Assembly: GCA_951801955.1 (NCBI GenBank)
Contig: CATOOV010000008.1
Coordinates: 1 to 64,000 of the forward strand
Source of the DNA: an uncultured Lachnospiraceae bacterium
GTDB lineage: Bacteria > Bacillota > Clostridia > Lachnospirales > Lachnospiraceae
DNA length: 64,000 bases
Direction of reading: 5' to 3'
Position 1 is the stretch's first letter, and each line of letters begins with the position of its first letter. Below the pieces are notes generated by a model that was given only the letters and a program-made list of their open reading frames with translations, searched no databases and was not told where the DNA came from. Of the stretch, positions 1 to 10,064 are shown piece after piece. Position numbers and translations under genes: made by a program.

Positions 1-335
1 TTGCCGCGCTGAGCACAATTGCGTAGCAATATTTTCCTCTTGTGCAGGTATACATATTTATTTTTTATATCATAGGAAATGCAAAACAGTCTCCTATGAT
101 GATTCGGGCGCCATTTCCAAACACAATGTTTGGAAACGGCTGATCCCCGCCATGGATGGAGAATATCAGCCGATTGCGTAAAGATTCCGTTTCTATCATC
201 AGAACACTTAGAAATTCTTCTGTCCCTAACACTTGGAACAACGTTTGCATTTCTTTGTGTAATTTGCCAAAAATGTCTTATGGAACTACCTTTTGACACC
301 TGAATCCTCTGAGATAAATAACAGGAAAACATTCT

Positions 336-1280
336 TTACAACACCATATCCACTGCAATCCCCTTAATATCTTCAATCAGCAATTTCTGTTCGTCCAAAA
401 TTCTCTCCGTATTTCGGGCAATCTCTTCTTGCGCCTGCAAAAGTTCATCAGCTGAAGGCGGATCTACATGGTTCTTGGCACGCTGTTTTTCTTCCTCCAC
501 CTTTTCTTCTACTTTCTGTGCCTGTTTCTCCCGTTCGGCACGAATCTTCTCCCGCTCGGCTTCCGCCTTTACGTTTTCTTCTTTTGTTTCCTTTGCTTCC
601 TCTACTACTTCTTCCAAATCTTCATCTATCTTATCAATCGCTTCATCCTTCAGCATCCCTACGATCTCATCACTGGAAGCTTTCAATGATTTTTCAGCCG
701 CCTCAGTCGCATCCTCCATGCCATGATGCTTCAAAGCCTCCTGCTTAATGGATTTGATTCCCTGGGTAGTTGCTGAAATCGCCCTATGTGCTTCGTTATA
801 CTGCTTTTTCCACTCAGAGGCAACAGCATTTAACTCACTCAGACGAGCCTTATATTCCGGATCTTCCTCATTGGTATACATCTCTTTCAACTCGTCCTTC
901 TCTTTGTTGACCTCTGCCAATTCCTGGGAAGCTTCCTCCGCTAAAGCCTTATTTTTGTTAATATCTTCCCGGAACTCTCCCAAAATATCATCCACCATTC
1001 CATCCGATGAAAACTGCTTTTTAATAAAGTCCATTGCCTCTTCCATCGCCTTTTTCTTTTTCTCCTCGATCGGATCCTGAAAAAGATTCAAGTCAGCGGC
1101 TTTCACATTTCCATTCTTTACCCGCCCCTGCTCCTGCTGCTGCCTGCCATTTTTTTCTACCTGGTCCCTGGCTTTTTGATTGACAATATTTTCTGTGCTT
1201 GATAAATTATTTATCTTCATAATCCAGCTCCTTTCTGCTGCATGTGATTTATTGGCAATTGCGCAACCTGATACTCTCAT
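336..1280 (-). CDS. Hypothetical coiled-coil, Glu/Lys-rich protein; true start probably the internal Met of MKINNLSST (about 1220)
   Basis: Long ORF with strong charged coiled-coil composition. Confidence 0.7.
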   Translation of the reverse strand: MRVSGCAIANKSHAAERSWIMKINNLSSTENIVNQKARDQVEKNGRQQQEQGRVKNGNVKAADLNLFQDPIEEKKKKAMEEAMDFIKKQFSSDGMVDDILGEFREDINKNKALAEEASQELAEVNKEKDELKEMYTNEEDPEYKARLSELNAVASEWKKQYNEAHRAISATTQGIKSIKQEALKHHGMEDATEAAEKSLKASSDEIVGMLKDEAIDKIDEDLEEVVEEAKETKEENVKAEAEREKIRAEREKQAQKVEEKVEEEKQRAKNHVDPPSADELLQAQEEIARNTERILDEQKLLIEDIKGIAVDMVL

Positions 1281-1620
1281 GAATTTATAAAAAAATTAAA
1301 ACATTTATACATAATTATACCTTATGAACGACCGAATGACCATAATGGGGCGCCCTTGGGTATCCCTTATGACACACCGAATGGCGCAACGGGCGGCACT
1401 TGGGTATATAAATTGCATATTAAATTTTCATCATTCCGTCGATTCGCAATTGTCAGGAATAATCTCCCATCCCGCCACTGATATAGCTTTGTTACCACCA
1501 CTTATCGAAGCAGGAGTGATCTCCCATCTGATATATTTATCGGCTTTCTAAAATATTTCATTAAATTTGAGCATAAAAAAAACATTTTTTGATGTGAACA
1601 ATAATTTGCCTAGGAATTTT

Positions 1621-2058
1621 TCAAATCACATAATCTAACGTCCCGTTTATTTCCTGGTCCCATTGCACCATATCGGCAAGTGTTATTTTATCTACTACAT
1701 CATTGATGGCTTCATAGAGCATTTTCCAAACACGCAGTGTGGAGCATTTTTCCTGGCGGAGACAATCATTCACTTCTCCTTCCAGACATGGTACAGGCGC
1801 CAGGCTGCCCTCAATCTGGCGCAAAATCATACCCACCGTATATTCCTCCGGCTTCTTTGCTAACATATATCCCCCGCCAGGTCCCCGGATACTTTTTACA
1901 TAACCGCATTTCTGCAGTACCGAAATAATTTGTTCCAAATACTTTACGGATATATCCTGCCTGTCTGCCACATCTTTTAAGCGCACCACCTGGTTTCCCG
2001 CCAGGGCAAGATCCAGCATAAGCCGCAGCGCATACCGCCCTTTGGTAGAAATTCTCAT
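1621..2058 (-). CDS. Rrf2 family transcriptional regulator
   Basis: MRISTKGRYALRLMLDLA...YLEQIISVLQKCGYVKSIRGPGGGYMLAK is the typical Rrf2 wHTH. Confidence 0.9.
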   Translation of the reverse strand: MRISTKGRYALRLMLDLALAGNQVVRLKDVADRQDISVKYLEQIISVLQKCGYVKSIRGPGGGYMLAKKPEEYTVGMILRQIEGSLAPVPCLEGEVNDCLRQEKCSTLRVWKMLYEAINDVVDKITLADMVQWDQEINGTLDYVI

Positions 2059-2177
2059 AACGCTTCCTTCCTAATCTATATTTACCAGCAAATCCTGGGC
2101 AAATCCCGTACCCAAATTCAAAAACGTCGTTGGCGTTCTTGCTGCGGAGTGCGGGTCAGCCCTGCTGACTTTTTGCC

Positions 2178-3287
2178 CTATTCTTTCTTTTTTCCATGTT
2201 CCTGTTCTGTAAGGCTTTTCTGATAATTCATATGGGAAATAACCATCAAAGCTATTTTGAATAACATGGCGTCTTCAAAAGTACGGATGTCAAGCCCCAA
2301 TATCTTTTGTATACGTTCCAGCCGATAAACCAGTGTATTTCGATGCACATAAAGTTGTCTTGCCGTCTCTGAAATATTCAAATTATTTTCGAAAAACTTA
2401 TGAATGGTTATCATAGTTTCTTCATCAAAAACGTTTGGAACTTTATCCCCAAACACTTCCTTCAAAAACATTTCACAAAGACTTGCCGGAATCTGGTAAA
2501 TAAGTCGTCCAATCCCTAATTTACTGTAGGAAACCGTATCATTTTCTACATAGAAAATACGTCCTACCTCTAAAGCCATTCTTGCCTCCTGGTAAGAACG
2601 TGCGATATCCTGTAACAATTCTACTTGGTTGCCATATCCCACCCGCACTTTTACCATTGCCTCTGTCTGAATGTTATCCACCAGCATCTGCGCAAAATGT
2701 TCCATCTCGCGATTGGAAGAAAAATCCCGGACATCTTTCACCAGTATGACTGATTTTTCATCTACCTCTGTCACAAAATCCCTGGTTTTCACCGCAAATA
2801 GATTCTTTACCGTCTCTATCACCAAACTATCCCTTTTTCCAGATACCTCAATAATAAAGACAACCCTTTTTGCCGGCTCGATATGCAGTTTCTTTGCTTT
2901 ATTATACATGTCGACAACCAGCATATTCCCCAACAGCACATTCTGCATAAAACTATTTCGGTCAAACTGTTCCTGATATGTGCTTACCATATTTCTGATC
3001 TGGCACACAGCAAGCCGCCCAACCATATAGGCTTCCTCATTGCCAGCACTGGCAAGCAGGACATATTCCAGTTCATTTTCAATCATCACTTTAAAGTAAT
3101 GGTGCCCCGACAGCATTTGGCTCTCAGCCATAGATTCCGCAAACAATCGGGTCATATCTTCCATATCTTCTTCTATTTGGTAAGTAGATGCCAACAACTT
3201 GCCTTTGTCACTGAAAAGCGCCAGGTCAACTCTGGAAATATCCTTGATTTCCCCCAAGGTAACTTGCAATTTATGATTTGATAACAT
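2178..3287 (-). CDS. PucR/CdaR-type helix-turn-helix regulator; start taken at MLSNHKLQV, because the ORF-track extension to 3506 runs into an intergenic repeat
   Basis: C-terminal NLNISETARQLYVHRNTLVYRLERIQKILGLD is a PucR C-terminal HTH; the extension MCAARNKRCV... is also seen in the unrelated ORF 18359-18697. Confidence 0.85.
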   Translation of the reverse strand: MLSNHKLQVTLGEIKDISRVDLALFSDKGKLLASTYQIEEDMEDMTRLFAESMAESQMLSGHHYFKVMIENELEYVLLASAGNEEAYMVGRLAVCQIRNMVSTYQEQFDRNSFMQNVLLGNMLVVDMYNKAKKLHIEPAKRVVFIIEVSGKRDSLVIETVKNLFAVKTRDFVTEVDEKSVILVKDVRDFSSNREMEHFAQMLVDNIQTEAMVKVRVGYGNQVELLQDIARSYQEARMALEVGRIFYVENDTVSYSKLGIGRLIYQIPASLCEMFLKEVFGDKVPNVFDEETMITIHKFFENNLNISETARQLYVHRNTLVYRLERIQKILGLDIRTFEDAMLFKIALMVISHMNYQKSLTEQEHGKKKE

Positions 3288-3325
3288 AGTAACTTCCTCA
3301 CTGTGATCATTAAGAATAAAAGTGC

Positions 3326-3480
3326 GTTTCACGCACTCCCGCGAACAACTTCTTTTGCTAACGCATCTTTTGTTCCGCGCCGCGCACATTTGCGTAGCAA
3401 TCATTTCCTTTTGTGCGCGTGCGCATAGTAGTTTTCTCATATAGGAAATTTGTCGGAATTTCCTATATGAGAAAACAGGA
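3326..3480 (+). repeat. Family-A intergenic repeat, long copy with a perfect 20-bp terminal hairpin
   Basis: aagtgcgtttcacgcactccc...gttttctcatataggaaatt-tgtcgg-aatttcctatatgagaaaac. Confidence 0.85.
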
Positions 3481-3536
3481 GTAACACATTCCTGTGCTAC
3501 TCCCATACCTTTGTGCTATACAATTATAGTAACCAA

Positions 3537-4649
3537 TTAGTGGGTAATTGTCAATTCTGTTTCCTTATCAAACACATGCATTTTATTAATATCCATTGCA
3601 ATCTTGATCGGATCCCCAAGGCGTGCTGGCGTACTGGAATCCACCTTTGCTGTCATATTGGCGCCATTGATTGTGTAATACAACAATACTTCCGAGCCAA
3701 GCAGTTCATATCCCGTTACTTTGGTATCAAATACGCAGTCTTTGTGTGCCTCAAGAGCCATCTTGGAATCGTCAATATCCTCTGGACGGATGCCAAGTAC
3801 CACTGTCTTACCATTGTACTTGCCTTCGATCAGCTTCTTGCCCTTTGAAGGAGGCAGTACAATTGTGTTCTTTCCAACTTTCATAGAAACTTTATCTCCC
3901 TCAATCACGCAAACTCCATCCAAGAAATTCATCTGGGGTGATCCGATAAATCCAGCTACAAACAGATTATCTGGCTCATTATATAATTTCTGGGGTGAAT
4001 CTACCTGCTGGATAATACCATCCTTCAATACAACAATCCGGGTTCCAAGGGTCATAGCCTCTGTCTGGTCATGTGTTACATAGATAATGGTTGCGCCAAG
4101 TCTCTGGTGCAGGGAAGCAATCTCTGCACGCATCTGCACACGCAGTTTTGCATCCAGGTTGGATAACGGTTCATCCATTAAAAATACCTTTGGCTCACGC
4201 ACGATAGCACGTCCCATAGCAACACGCTGTCTCTGTCCACCAGACAATGCTTTCGGCTTGCGATCTAATAATTTTTCCAGATCCAAAATCCTTGCAGCTT
4301 CCTCAACTTTTTTCTTAATTTCGTCCTTTGGAACCTTTCTCAATTTTAATCCAAATGCCATATTGTCAAATACCGTCATATGGGGATATAATGCATAATT
4401 CTGAAATACCATGGCAATATCCCTGTCTTTCGGCTCAACATCATTGACAATTCTGCCATCAATGGAAAGCTCTCCAGAAGAAATTTCTTCCAAACCTGCT
4501 ACCATACGAAGCGTGGTTGATTTCCCACATCCTGACGGACCTACAAAAATAATAAATTCCTTATCTTTAATCTCAAGGTTAAAATCTTTTACAGCTTCAA
4601 ATCCATTGGGATATTTTTTACAAATATTTTTTAATGATAAACTTGCCAT
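3537..4649 (-). CDS. Sugar ABC transporter ATP-binding protein, UgpC/MsmX family
   Basis: Walker A GPSGCGKSTTLRMVAG, signature LSGGQRQRVAMGRAIVREPKVFLMDEPLSNLDAKLR, TOBE-like C-terminus. Confidence 0.95.
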   Translation of the reverse strand: MASLSLKNICKKYPNGFEAVKDFNLEIKDKEFIIFVGPSGCGKSTTLRMVAGLEEISSGELSIDGRIVNDVEPKDRDIAMVFQNYALYPHMTVFDNMAFGLKLRKVPKDEIKKKVEEAARILDLEKLLDRKPKALSGGQRQRVAMGRAIVREPKVFLMDEPLSNLDAKLRVQMRAEIASLHQRLGATIIYVTHDQTEAMTLGTRIVVLKDGIIQQVDSPQKLYNEPDNLFVAGFIGSPQMNFLDGVCVIEGDKVSMKVGKNTIVLPPSKGKKLIEGKYNGKTVVLGIRPEDIDDSKMALEAHKDCVFDTKVTGYELLGSEVLLYYTINGANMTAKVDSSTPARLGDPIKIAMDINKMHVFDKETELTITH

Positions 4650-4745
4650 CTTTTCATTACCTCCTGTATTGCTCTGTCCAGCAGAAATTTTTCATGTATA
4701 TATAGTACCAAATTTCATTGAAAAATACTATCGCTAACTATACAA

Positions 4746-4794
4746 AAAGCAATATCCTTTCTTGTCATATCCAACAAGAAAAAATATTGCTTCT
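4746..4794 (-). terminator. Rho-independent terminator downstream of the phosphoribosyltransferase gene
   Basis: Minus strand AAGCAATAT...CTTGTTGGATATGACAAG...ATATTGCTTTTTG hairpin plus T tract. Confidence 0.65.
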
Positions 4795-4849
4795 TCGTTA
4801 CTTCGTCACTTTAACGAAATTTTCTTAATTTTCTATACAACTTGACGAA

Positions 4850-5506
4850 CTATAATTTGGAATACCCAAAACCGTTTACCATTGCTTCCAATTTGTGCCC
4901 GTTTCTGCAATATGGACATTCTCCAGGCTGATATGCGGTATATCCTGGAATATCATCCTCATCAAAAACGCCCTCAATGGGAAATCCCTCAATCTGCTTG
5001 ATCGTACTAAACACAGACGCCACTCCCACCGATATTCCTCCATAGTATTGGACACATTCCAAACTGCGCCGGATTGTAGCTCCAGTGGTAGTGGTTGCCA
5101 ACAACAACAGCACATGTTTCCCTGCAATCGCCGGCTTTATATTATCCCGGAAAATCATCTGGTTATTTGTATCAATCTCTGGCGATACCACATAAACGGT
5201 CTTATGCTGATTGATCGTAGTCATAATGTTTCTTCTTTCCATTTCTTCTGACAGAAAAGCCCCGATAATGTCCGTCCCATCCATACATACAATGGTATCC
5301 ACCGTGATATGGCTGGTAAATCTTCCTGCCAGGACTTTTGCAACTTCCTTTGCCTCTTTTACACGTGTTTTCAAGCTTGTAATATCAATATAATAATTGA
5401 TATGTGAATTACTGGTAGCAAAATGCCCTGGAAGAGCATGAATTGCTACGGCATTACTGTCCTTGGCATAAAATTTTACTTGACGTTTTTCCATAATATC
5501 CTCCAT
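4850..5506 (-). CDS. Phosphoribosyltransferase (orotate PRT-like)
   Basis: PRPP-loop-like VDTIVCMDGTDIIGAFL and LLLATTTTGATIRRSLE. Confidence 0.75.
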   Translation of the reverse strand: MEDIMEKRQVKFYAKDSNAVAIHALPGHFATSNSHINYYIDITSLKTRVKEAKEVAKVLAGRFTSHITVDTIVCMDGTDIIGAFLSEEMERRNIMTTINQHKTVYVVSPEIDTNNQMIFRDNIKPAIAGKHVLLLLATTTTGATIRRSLECVQYYGGISVGVASVFSTIKQIEGFPIEGVFDEDDIPGYTAYQPGECPYCRNGHKLEAMVNGFGYSKL

Positions 5507-5539
5507 TCTGCGATGTTTACAAAATAACCAAATTAAATC

Positions 5540-6067
5540 TTAACTGACGCCAGTCGTCCCAAATCCCCCCCTGTTCTGATTGTCCAGGGAAGACGTCTCA
5601 TCAAAAACAATATGGGGCTGATTCTTCATAATACGGAATTGGCAGATCCTGTCATTTTTCTGAATAATGGTATCTCTGGTGGCGTACACTGGCATCCGCC
5701 ACATATCCCCATCCCCGCAGTAGCTTCCATCTATAACACCACAGCTATTGACCTGCAAAATGCCATAATTTTTAAAGGTAGAACTCCGCGGCACCACATG
5801 TGCCTCATAGCCTGCCGGAAGCTCCATCGCAACGCCCAAAGGAATGAGCTTGAATTCCCCCGCCTGAAGCTCCACCGTCTCACTTGCCCTTAGATCAATC
5901 CAATCCGACTTTCCATCTATATAGGCAAGTTTATCAATATCCTGGGTAAAATATTTTATCTTAATTGTTTCCATCTCTGTCTCCTGATAATACACAGATT
6001 TCATCATACCACTGTATTTAAGCCCCTGGGAAACAAATGTTCTTTTTGGCTTTCTGCCTAATCCCAC
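5540..6067 (-). CDS. dut: dUTP diphosphatase
   Basis: [37 protein letters not shown] and RGGFGTTG dUTPase motifs. Confidence 0.9.
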   Translation of the reverse strand: MGLGRKPKRTFVSQGLKYSGMMKSVYYQETEMETIKIKYFTQDIDKLAYIDGKSDWIDLRASETVELQAGEFKLIPLGVAMELPAGYEAHVVPRSSTFKNYGILQVNSCGVIDGSYCGDGDMWRMPVYATRDTIIQKNDRICQFRIMKNQPHIVFDETSSLDNQNRGGFGTTGVS

Positions 6068-6099
6068 AAGGAACAGCTTGTGATGGTTTTTATACAGCC

Positions 6100-7008
6100 T
6101 TACAATTTAATTCCTGCCAGCAAATCTCCCAGGCTGGTTGATGCATTTTCTTTCGAAATATATTCTTCCACTTTTTCAGTCTTGTCCACATCCACCATTT
6201 CTTCTTCCAATGCTTTCATGCTGAGGCTGACCTTATTGTCATTGGTATTCAAAACCTTTACTTTAACTTTCTGCCCTACACTTAAAACCTCGGAAGGCTT
6301 TCCAATCCGCTTCTGGGAAATCTGGGAAATATGCACCAGACCGCTGATTCCATCACCCAAATCCACAAAAGCCCCATAAGGCATCAGGGATTCCACGGTG
6401 CCCTCTAACACACTGCCTGGAACCATTCGAGCAATTTTGCGGTCATGCTCTTCCTGTTGCCTCTCCTTTAAAATCACTTTTGCAGAGAGAACCAGCTTCT
6501 TCTTTGATTCCTCTACGGTAATCACGCGGACCTGGACCTCTCTCCCAAGCCATTCCTCCGTGGCTTCCACATAAGACAAATCTAACTGGGATGCAGGAAT
6601 AAAACCGCGTATTCCCTCTACATAAGCAACCACGCCGCTGGGCACTATCCCTGCCACCTTTACAGAAAGCTCCGTCCCATCTTCCAAATAAGTATTTAAC
6701 TTTTCCCAGGCAAGTACATCATTTGCTTCTTTCTTGGACAATTGAATATTTCCTTCTCCATCATCCGTCTTTACAACCGTGGCTTCTATCACATCTCCTG
6801 GATGTACTTCTTCCATTGCCTGGAAATTCGGGTCATTGCTTAAATCTTCCACTTTTATAATCCCCTGGGTATAATATTTTAAATCCAGAGTTACTTCCTC
6901 TTCTGTCACACCAATCACGGTACCTGAAATAATGTCGCCTTCCCTGATTTTGCGGAATGACGCTTCCAATTCATCCTTATAATCTTCCATAGATTCTGAC
7001 ATAACCAA
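6100..7008 (-). CDS. S1 RNA-binding domain protein (short ribosomal protein S1-like)
   Basis: Repeated S1 domains, e.g. [34 protein letters not shown]. Confidence 0.9.
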   Translation of the reverse strand: MVMSESMEDYKDELEASFRKIREGDIISGTVIGVTEEEVTLDLKYYTQGIIKVEDLSNDPNFQAMEEVHPGDVIEATVVKTDDGEGNIQLSKKEANDVLAWEKLNTYLEDGTELSVKVAGIVPSGVVAYVEGIRGFIPASQLDLSYVEATEEWLGREVQVRVITVEESKKKLVLSAKVILKERQQEEHDRKIARMVPGSVLEGTVESLMPYGAFVDLGDGISGLVHISQISQKRIGKPSEVLSVGQKVKVKVLNTNDNKVSLSMKALEEEMVDVDKTEKVEEYISKENASTSLGDLLAGIKL

Positions 7009-7207
7009 CTCTCCTTTTCTGACATATACTACATAATTATATTTATTTTAACAGAAATACACAAAAAAAGCCAGAAAAATATACGCAAAAAAATTTGGGG
7101 CAGCAGAACTGCCGCCTTTTATCCAAAATATGGATCATTCAAACAATCAAAACCGTTATACTGAGGGAAAACAAGGAATCATACTGTGCACAACATTTTC
7201 AAAGATA

Positions 7208-7777
7208 TTACGCAATGTCTAACGATCGTTTCACATAGATCAATTCTGCAAACTGAGCATACTTTTTTACATCCTTCAGAAAAAAACGTTTTAGTGCTTC
7301 TTTCTGTGCAAACAATGGGATTCCATCCCCCAACAAAACAGGTGCGATCTGGATAATCAGATAGTCAACCATATCAAAATCCAACAAAGGGGATAATATC
7401 ATATTACCGCCGATAATCCAGATATTTTTATTTTCTCCCATCCGCTTTACAAATTCCACAACATCACCATTTACAGGTATAAATCCCTTTAGAGATAGAT
7501 TTTTAGAATGTGTAAAAACATAATTTTGTGTCGTTGGATAGACCAATTCTGCATCTGCTGTCTTTTCTATCTCATGAAAAGTCCGTTTTCCCATTATGGT
7601 AATATCGATTTCTTTATAAAATTCTGCATAACTTGTTTCTTCCGTAGCTCCAGTCTGATAAAGCCAGTCCAAATTGTAATTTTTATCTGCTAGATAACCG
7701 TCCATAGTCATACAACCATAAAAATAAATACTCATTTTCATTACTCTCCTGATTTCCCTTTTGTTTCCAAAAAACAA
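7208..7777 (-). CDS. Dihydrofolate reductase / RibD C-terminal family protein
   Basis: MSIYFYGCMTMDGYLADKNYNLDWL...IWIIGGNMILSPLL. Confidence 0.85.
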   Translation of the reverse strand: MFFGNKREIRRVMKMSIYFYGCMTMDGYLADKNYNLDWLYQTGATEETSYAEFYKEIDITIMGKRTFHEIEKTADAELVYPTTQNYVFTHSKNLSLKGFIPVNGDVVEFVKRMGENKNIWIIGGNMILSPLLDFDMVDYLIIQIAPVLLGDGIPLFAQKEALKRFFLKDVKKYAQFAELIYVKRSLDIA

Positions 7778-7778
7778 A

Positions 7779-7806
7779 AGAACCTTGATTTCTCAAGGTT
7801 CAAAAA
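7779..7806 (-). terminator. Terminator of the tRNA-Thr gene
   Basis: Minus strand GAACCTTGAGAAATCAAGGTTCTTTTGTTTTTT. Confidence 0.6.
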
Positions 7807-7879
7807 AGCTGCTGACGGGAATCGGACCCGTGACCTCCGCACTACCAATGCGACGCTCTACCGACTGAGCCACAGCAGC
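7807..7879 (-). tRNA. tRNA-Thr (anticodon GGT)
   Basis: GCTGCTGTGGCTCAGTCGGTAGAGCGTCGCATTGGTAGTGCGGAGGTCACGGGTCCGATTCCCGTCAGCAGC folds as a cloverleaf. Confidence 0.95.
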
Positions 7880-8150
7880 AACTTGTCCAAAGTTGTATTA
7901 CCAACCGACTTGACTAGTATACTATGAATGTCCGCGATTGTCAATATATTTTTATTATTTTTTATTATTTGGGATATACCATTCAAGAACGTCGCCAGCG
8001 TTCTTGCTGTGAAGCGCATGACAAGTTTCTATCAAGACGCGAGTCATCCCTTATCTGATACAAATATGCTATCCACTACCTACAGCGGCAACTGCCGTCC
8101 CACATCTAAAATAATTGATATACCTTTTGAAAACTTCGAATCCCCTTCCT

Positions 8151-8771
8151 CTAAGAAGCAAACGACTGGATCATTAATGCTTTTCCCCGAATACGCTGCA
8201 GGGCATTGTCGATTGCCTTGGGTTCCTTTTCAAGCTGCTTGGCAATCTGCCTGTAATTCATTCCCTGAAGATAAAGCTGCAGCACCTGGCGCTCAAACCT
8301 GCTAAGGTTTTTTTTCAGTTTTTCTTCCATTGCATGGGTATTCTCCCGATCAATGATAAGCTGCTCTGGATTGAGATTTTCAATGGATTCCAAAAGATCC
8401 AAAAACGTGCCGTCCCCCTCCTGCCCCATCTGCGCATTGAGGGAAATATAGGTATTTAAAGGCTGGTGCTTTTTTCGTTGAGATGCCTCTACCGCATGAT
8501 AAATCTGCCTTGTAATACAAAGATCTGCAAAATGGGAAAAGGAAGAATCCTTTTCCCTCCTGAAATCCCGAATTGCCTTAAACAACCCAATCATACCCTC
8601 CTGAATCAGATCATCTGTATCTCCCCCGATCAAAAACATGGCGTTTGCCCGCTTACGAACCAGATTTTTATATTTATCTAAAATATAATCCATAATTTCT
8701 TCTTGTCCGCTGCGAATTTGTTCTATTAATGTTTCATCTGTCTGATTCTGATAGTCCATTACTTTGTACAC
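8151..8771 (-). CDS. sigH: RNA polymerase sigma factor SigH (sporulation/transition sigma factor)
   Basis: DDLIQEGMIGLFKAIRDF region 2 and LQGMNYRQIAKQLEKEPKAIDNALQRIRGKA; located beside rlmB/mrnC/cysS as in many Firmicutes. Confidence 0.9.
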   Translation of the reverse strand: MYKVMDYQNQTDETLIEQIRSGQEEIMDYILDKYKNLVRKRANAMFLIGGDTDDLIQEGMIGLFKAIRDFRREKDSSFSHFADLCITRQIYHAVEASQRKKHQPLNTYISLNAQMGQEGDGTFLDLLESIENLNPEQLIIDRENTHAMEEKLKKNLSRFERQVLQLYLQGMNYRQIAKQLEKEPKAIDNALQRIRGKALMIQSFAS

Positions 8772-8880
8772 TTATTTTTCCCCTGTTCTTTTATCACTTT
8801 CTGCTTTATGGGATTCTCCGCCTGCGGTGGGCTGCGTTCGAACCTTTTTGTCCCAGCGTGCTGCAAAGCACATGAAGCAA

Positions 8881-9627
8881 TTATTGCCCTATGTTTCTCT
8901 GCCGCAGGATTTCATAGGCAAGCACCCCTGCTGCAACAGATGCATTGAGGGAATCAATCTCTCCTGCCATGGGAATGGATGCGATATAATCACAATTTTC
9001 CCTTACCAACTTGCTGACTCCCTCTCCTTCGCTTCCCACCACCAGACCAATGGGACCTTTCAAGTCAAGCTGGTACATAGAAGTCCCTCCCATATCAGCA
9101 CACACAAACCATATGCCCTGCTTTTTCAATTCCTGAATGGTCTTGGAAAGATTTGTAACCTTTGCCACCGGGGTATAATTCAGCGCCCCGGCAGAAGACT
9201 TTGCCACAGTAGAGGTCAGCCCCACTGCACGGCGTTTGGGGATAATCACCCCATGGGCACCCACAGTATTTGCCGTACGGATAATGGCGCCCAGATTATG
9301 AGGGTCTTCGATATTATCCAAAAGAATGAGAAATGGATCTTCCTTTTTCTCCTGTGCTGCTTTTAGAATATCCTCCACCTGGGCATATTCATATGCCGCC
9401 GCAACAGCGATGACTCCTTGATGCTTCTTTGTCTCAGAAAGCTGGTCCAACCGTTCCTTTGTCACATAATTGATAATTGTATCATGTTTTTTTGCCTCTC
9501 TGGTGATAGTTCTGACAGGTCCGTCCTGGCAGCCAGACAACACAAACAGCTTGTCTATCGTTTTCCCAGAGCGAAATGCCTCAAGTACAGCATTTCTTCC
9601 CTCAATTTTCATTTCTTCGTAACTCAA
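8881..9627 (-). CDS. rlmB: 23S rRNA (guanosine-2'-O)-methyltransferase RlmB (SpoU/TrmH family)
   Basis: LLDNIEDPHNLGAIIRTA and GSEGEGVSKLVRENCDYIASIPMAGEIDSLNASVAAGVLAYE. Confidence 0.95.
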   Translation of the reverse strand: MSYEEMKIEGRNAVLEAFRSGKTIDKLFVLSGCQDGPVRTITREAKKHDTIINYVTKERLDQLSETKKHQGVIAVAAAYEYAQVEDILKAAQEKKEDPFLILLDNIEDPHNLGAIIRTANTVGAHGVIIPKRRAVGLTSTVAKSSAGALNYTPVAKVTNLSKTIQELKKQGIWFVCADMGGTSMYQLDLKGPIGLVVGSEGEGVSKLVRENCDYIASIPMAGEIDSLNASVAAGVLAYEILRQRNIGQ

Positions 9628-10064
9628 CCCTGTACTCCTTTTCCAATTTTATCAAGCCCAATTAGTATCAATTCCATAATACGGTCCATACGGTCCTCCA
9701 AGTACAAATAGCCCATCAAGGCTTCAAAACCGGTAGCCCTCCGGTAATCCATGATCGTTGCATTTTTCGCAGTGGTAGGAGAATTGGCATTTCTGCCCCT
9801 CTTGTAAATCGTGATTTCCTCTTCTGTCAAATCCTGCTGCAATACCCCTATCATTTCTGACTGGGTATGCGCTTTTACAATCTGGCTGGTTTGACGGTGG
9901 AGCGAATTTACATTGCTATTCCCCTTTCCAACGATCATGGAGCGGATAACCAGGTCATAAATTCCATCTCCGATATAGGCGAGTACCAACGGAGAATAGC
10001 TGCGGATATCTCTGGGCGATATACCGGATTTCTCCAGAATAAATGTATTTAAACCCGTTTCCAT
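9624..10064 (-). CDS. mrnC: Mini-ribonuclease III
   Basis: [18 protein letters not shown]...[34 protein letters not shown]. Confidence 0.92.
   Translation of the reverse strand: METGLNTFILEKSGISPRDIRSYSPLVLAYIGDGIYDLVIRSMIVGKGNSNVNSLHRQTSQIVKAHTQSEMIGVLQQDLTEEEITIYKRGRNANSPTTAKNATIMDYRRATGFEALMGYLYLEDRMDRIMELILIGLDKIGKGVQG

Noticed and set aside
468-1080. Several + strand ORFs (73-110 aa) rich in F/L/S
   Set aside because: They are antisense readings of the coiled-coil gene's biased codons.
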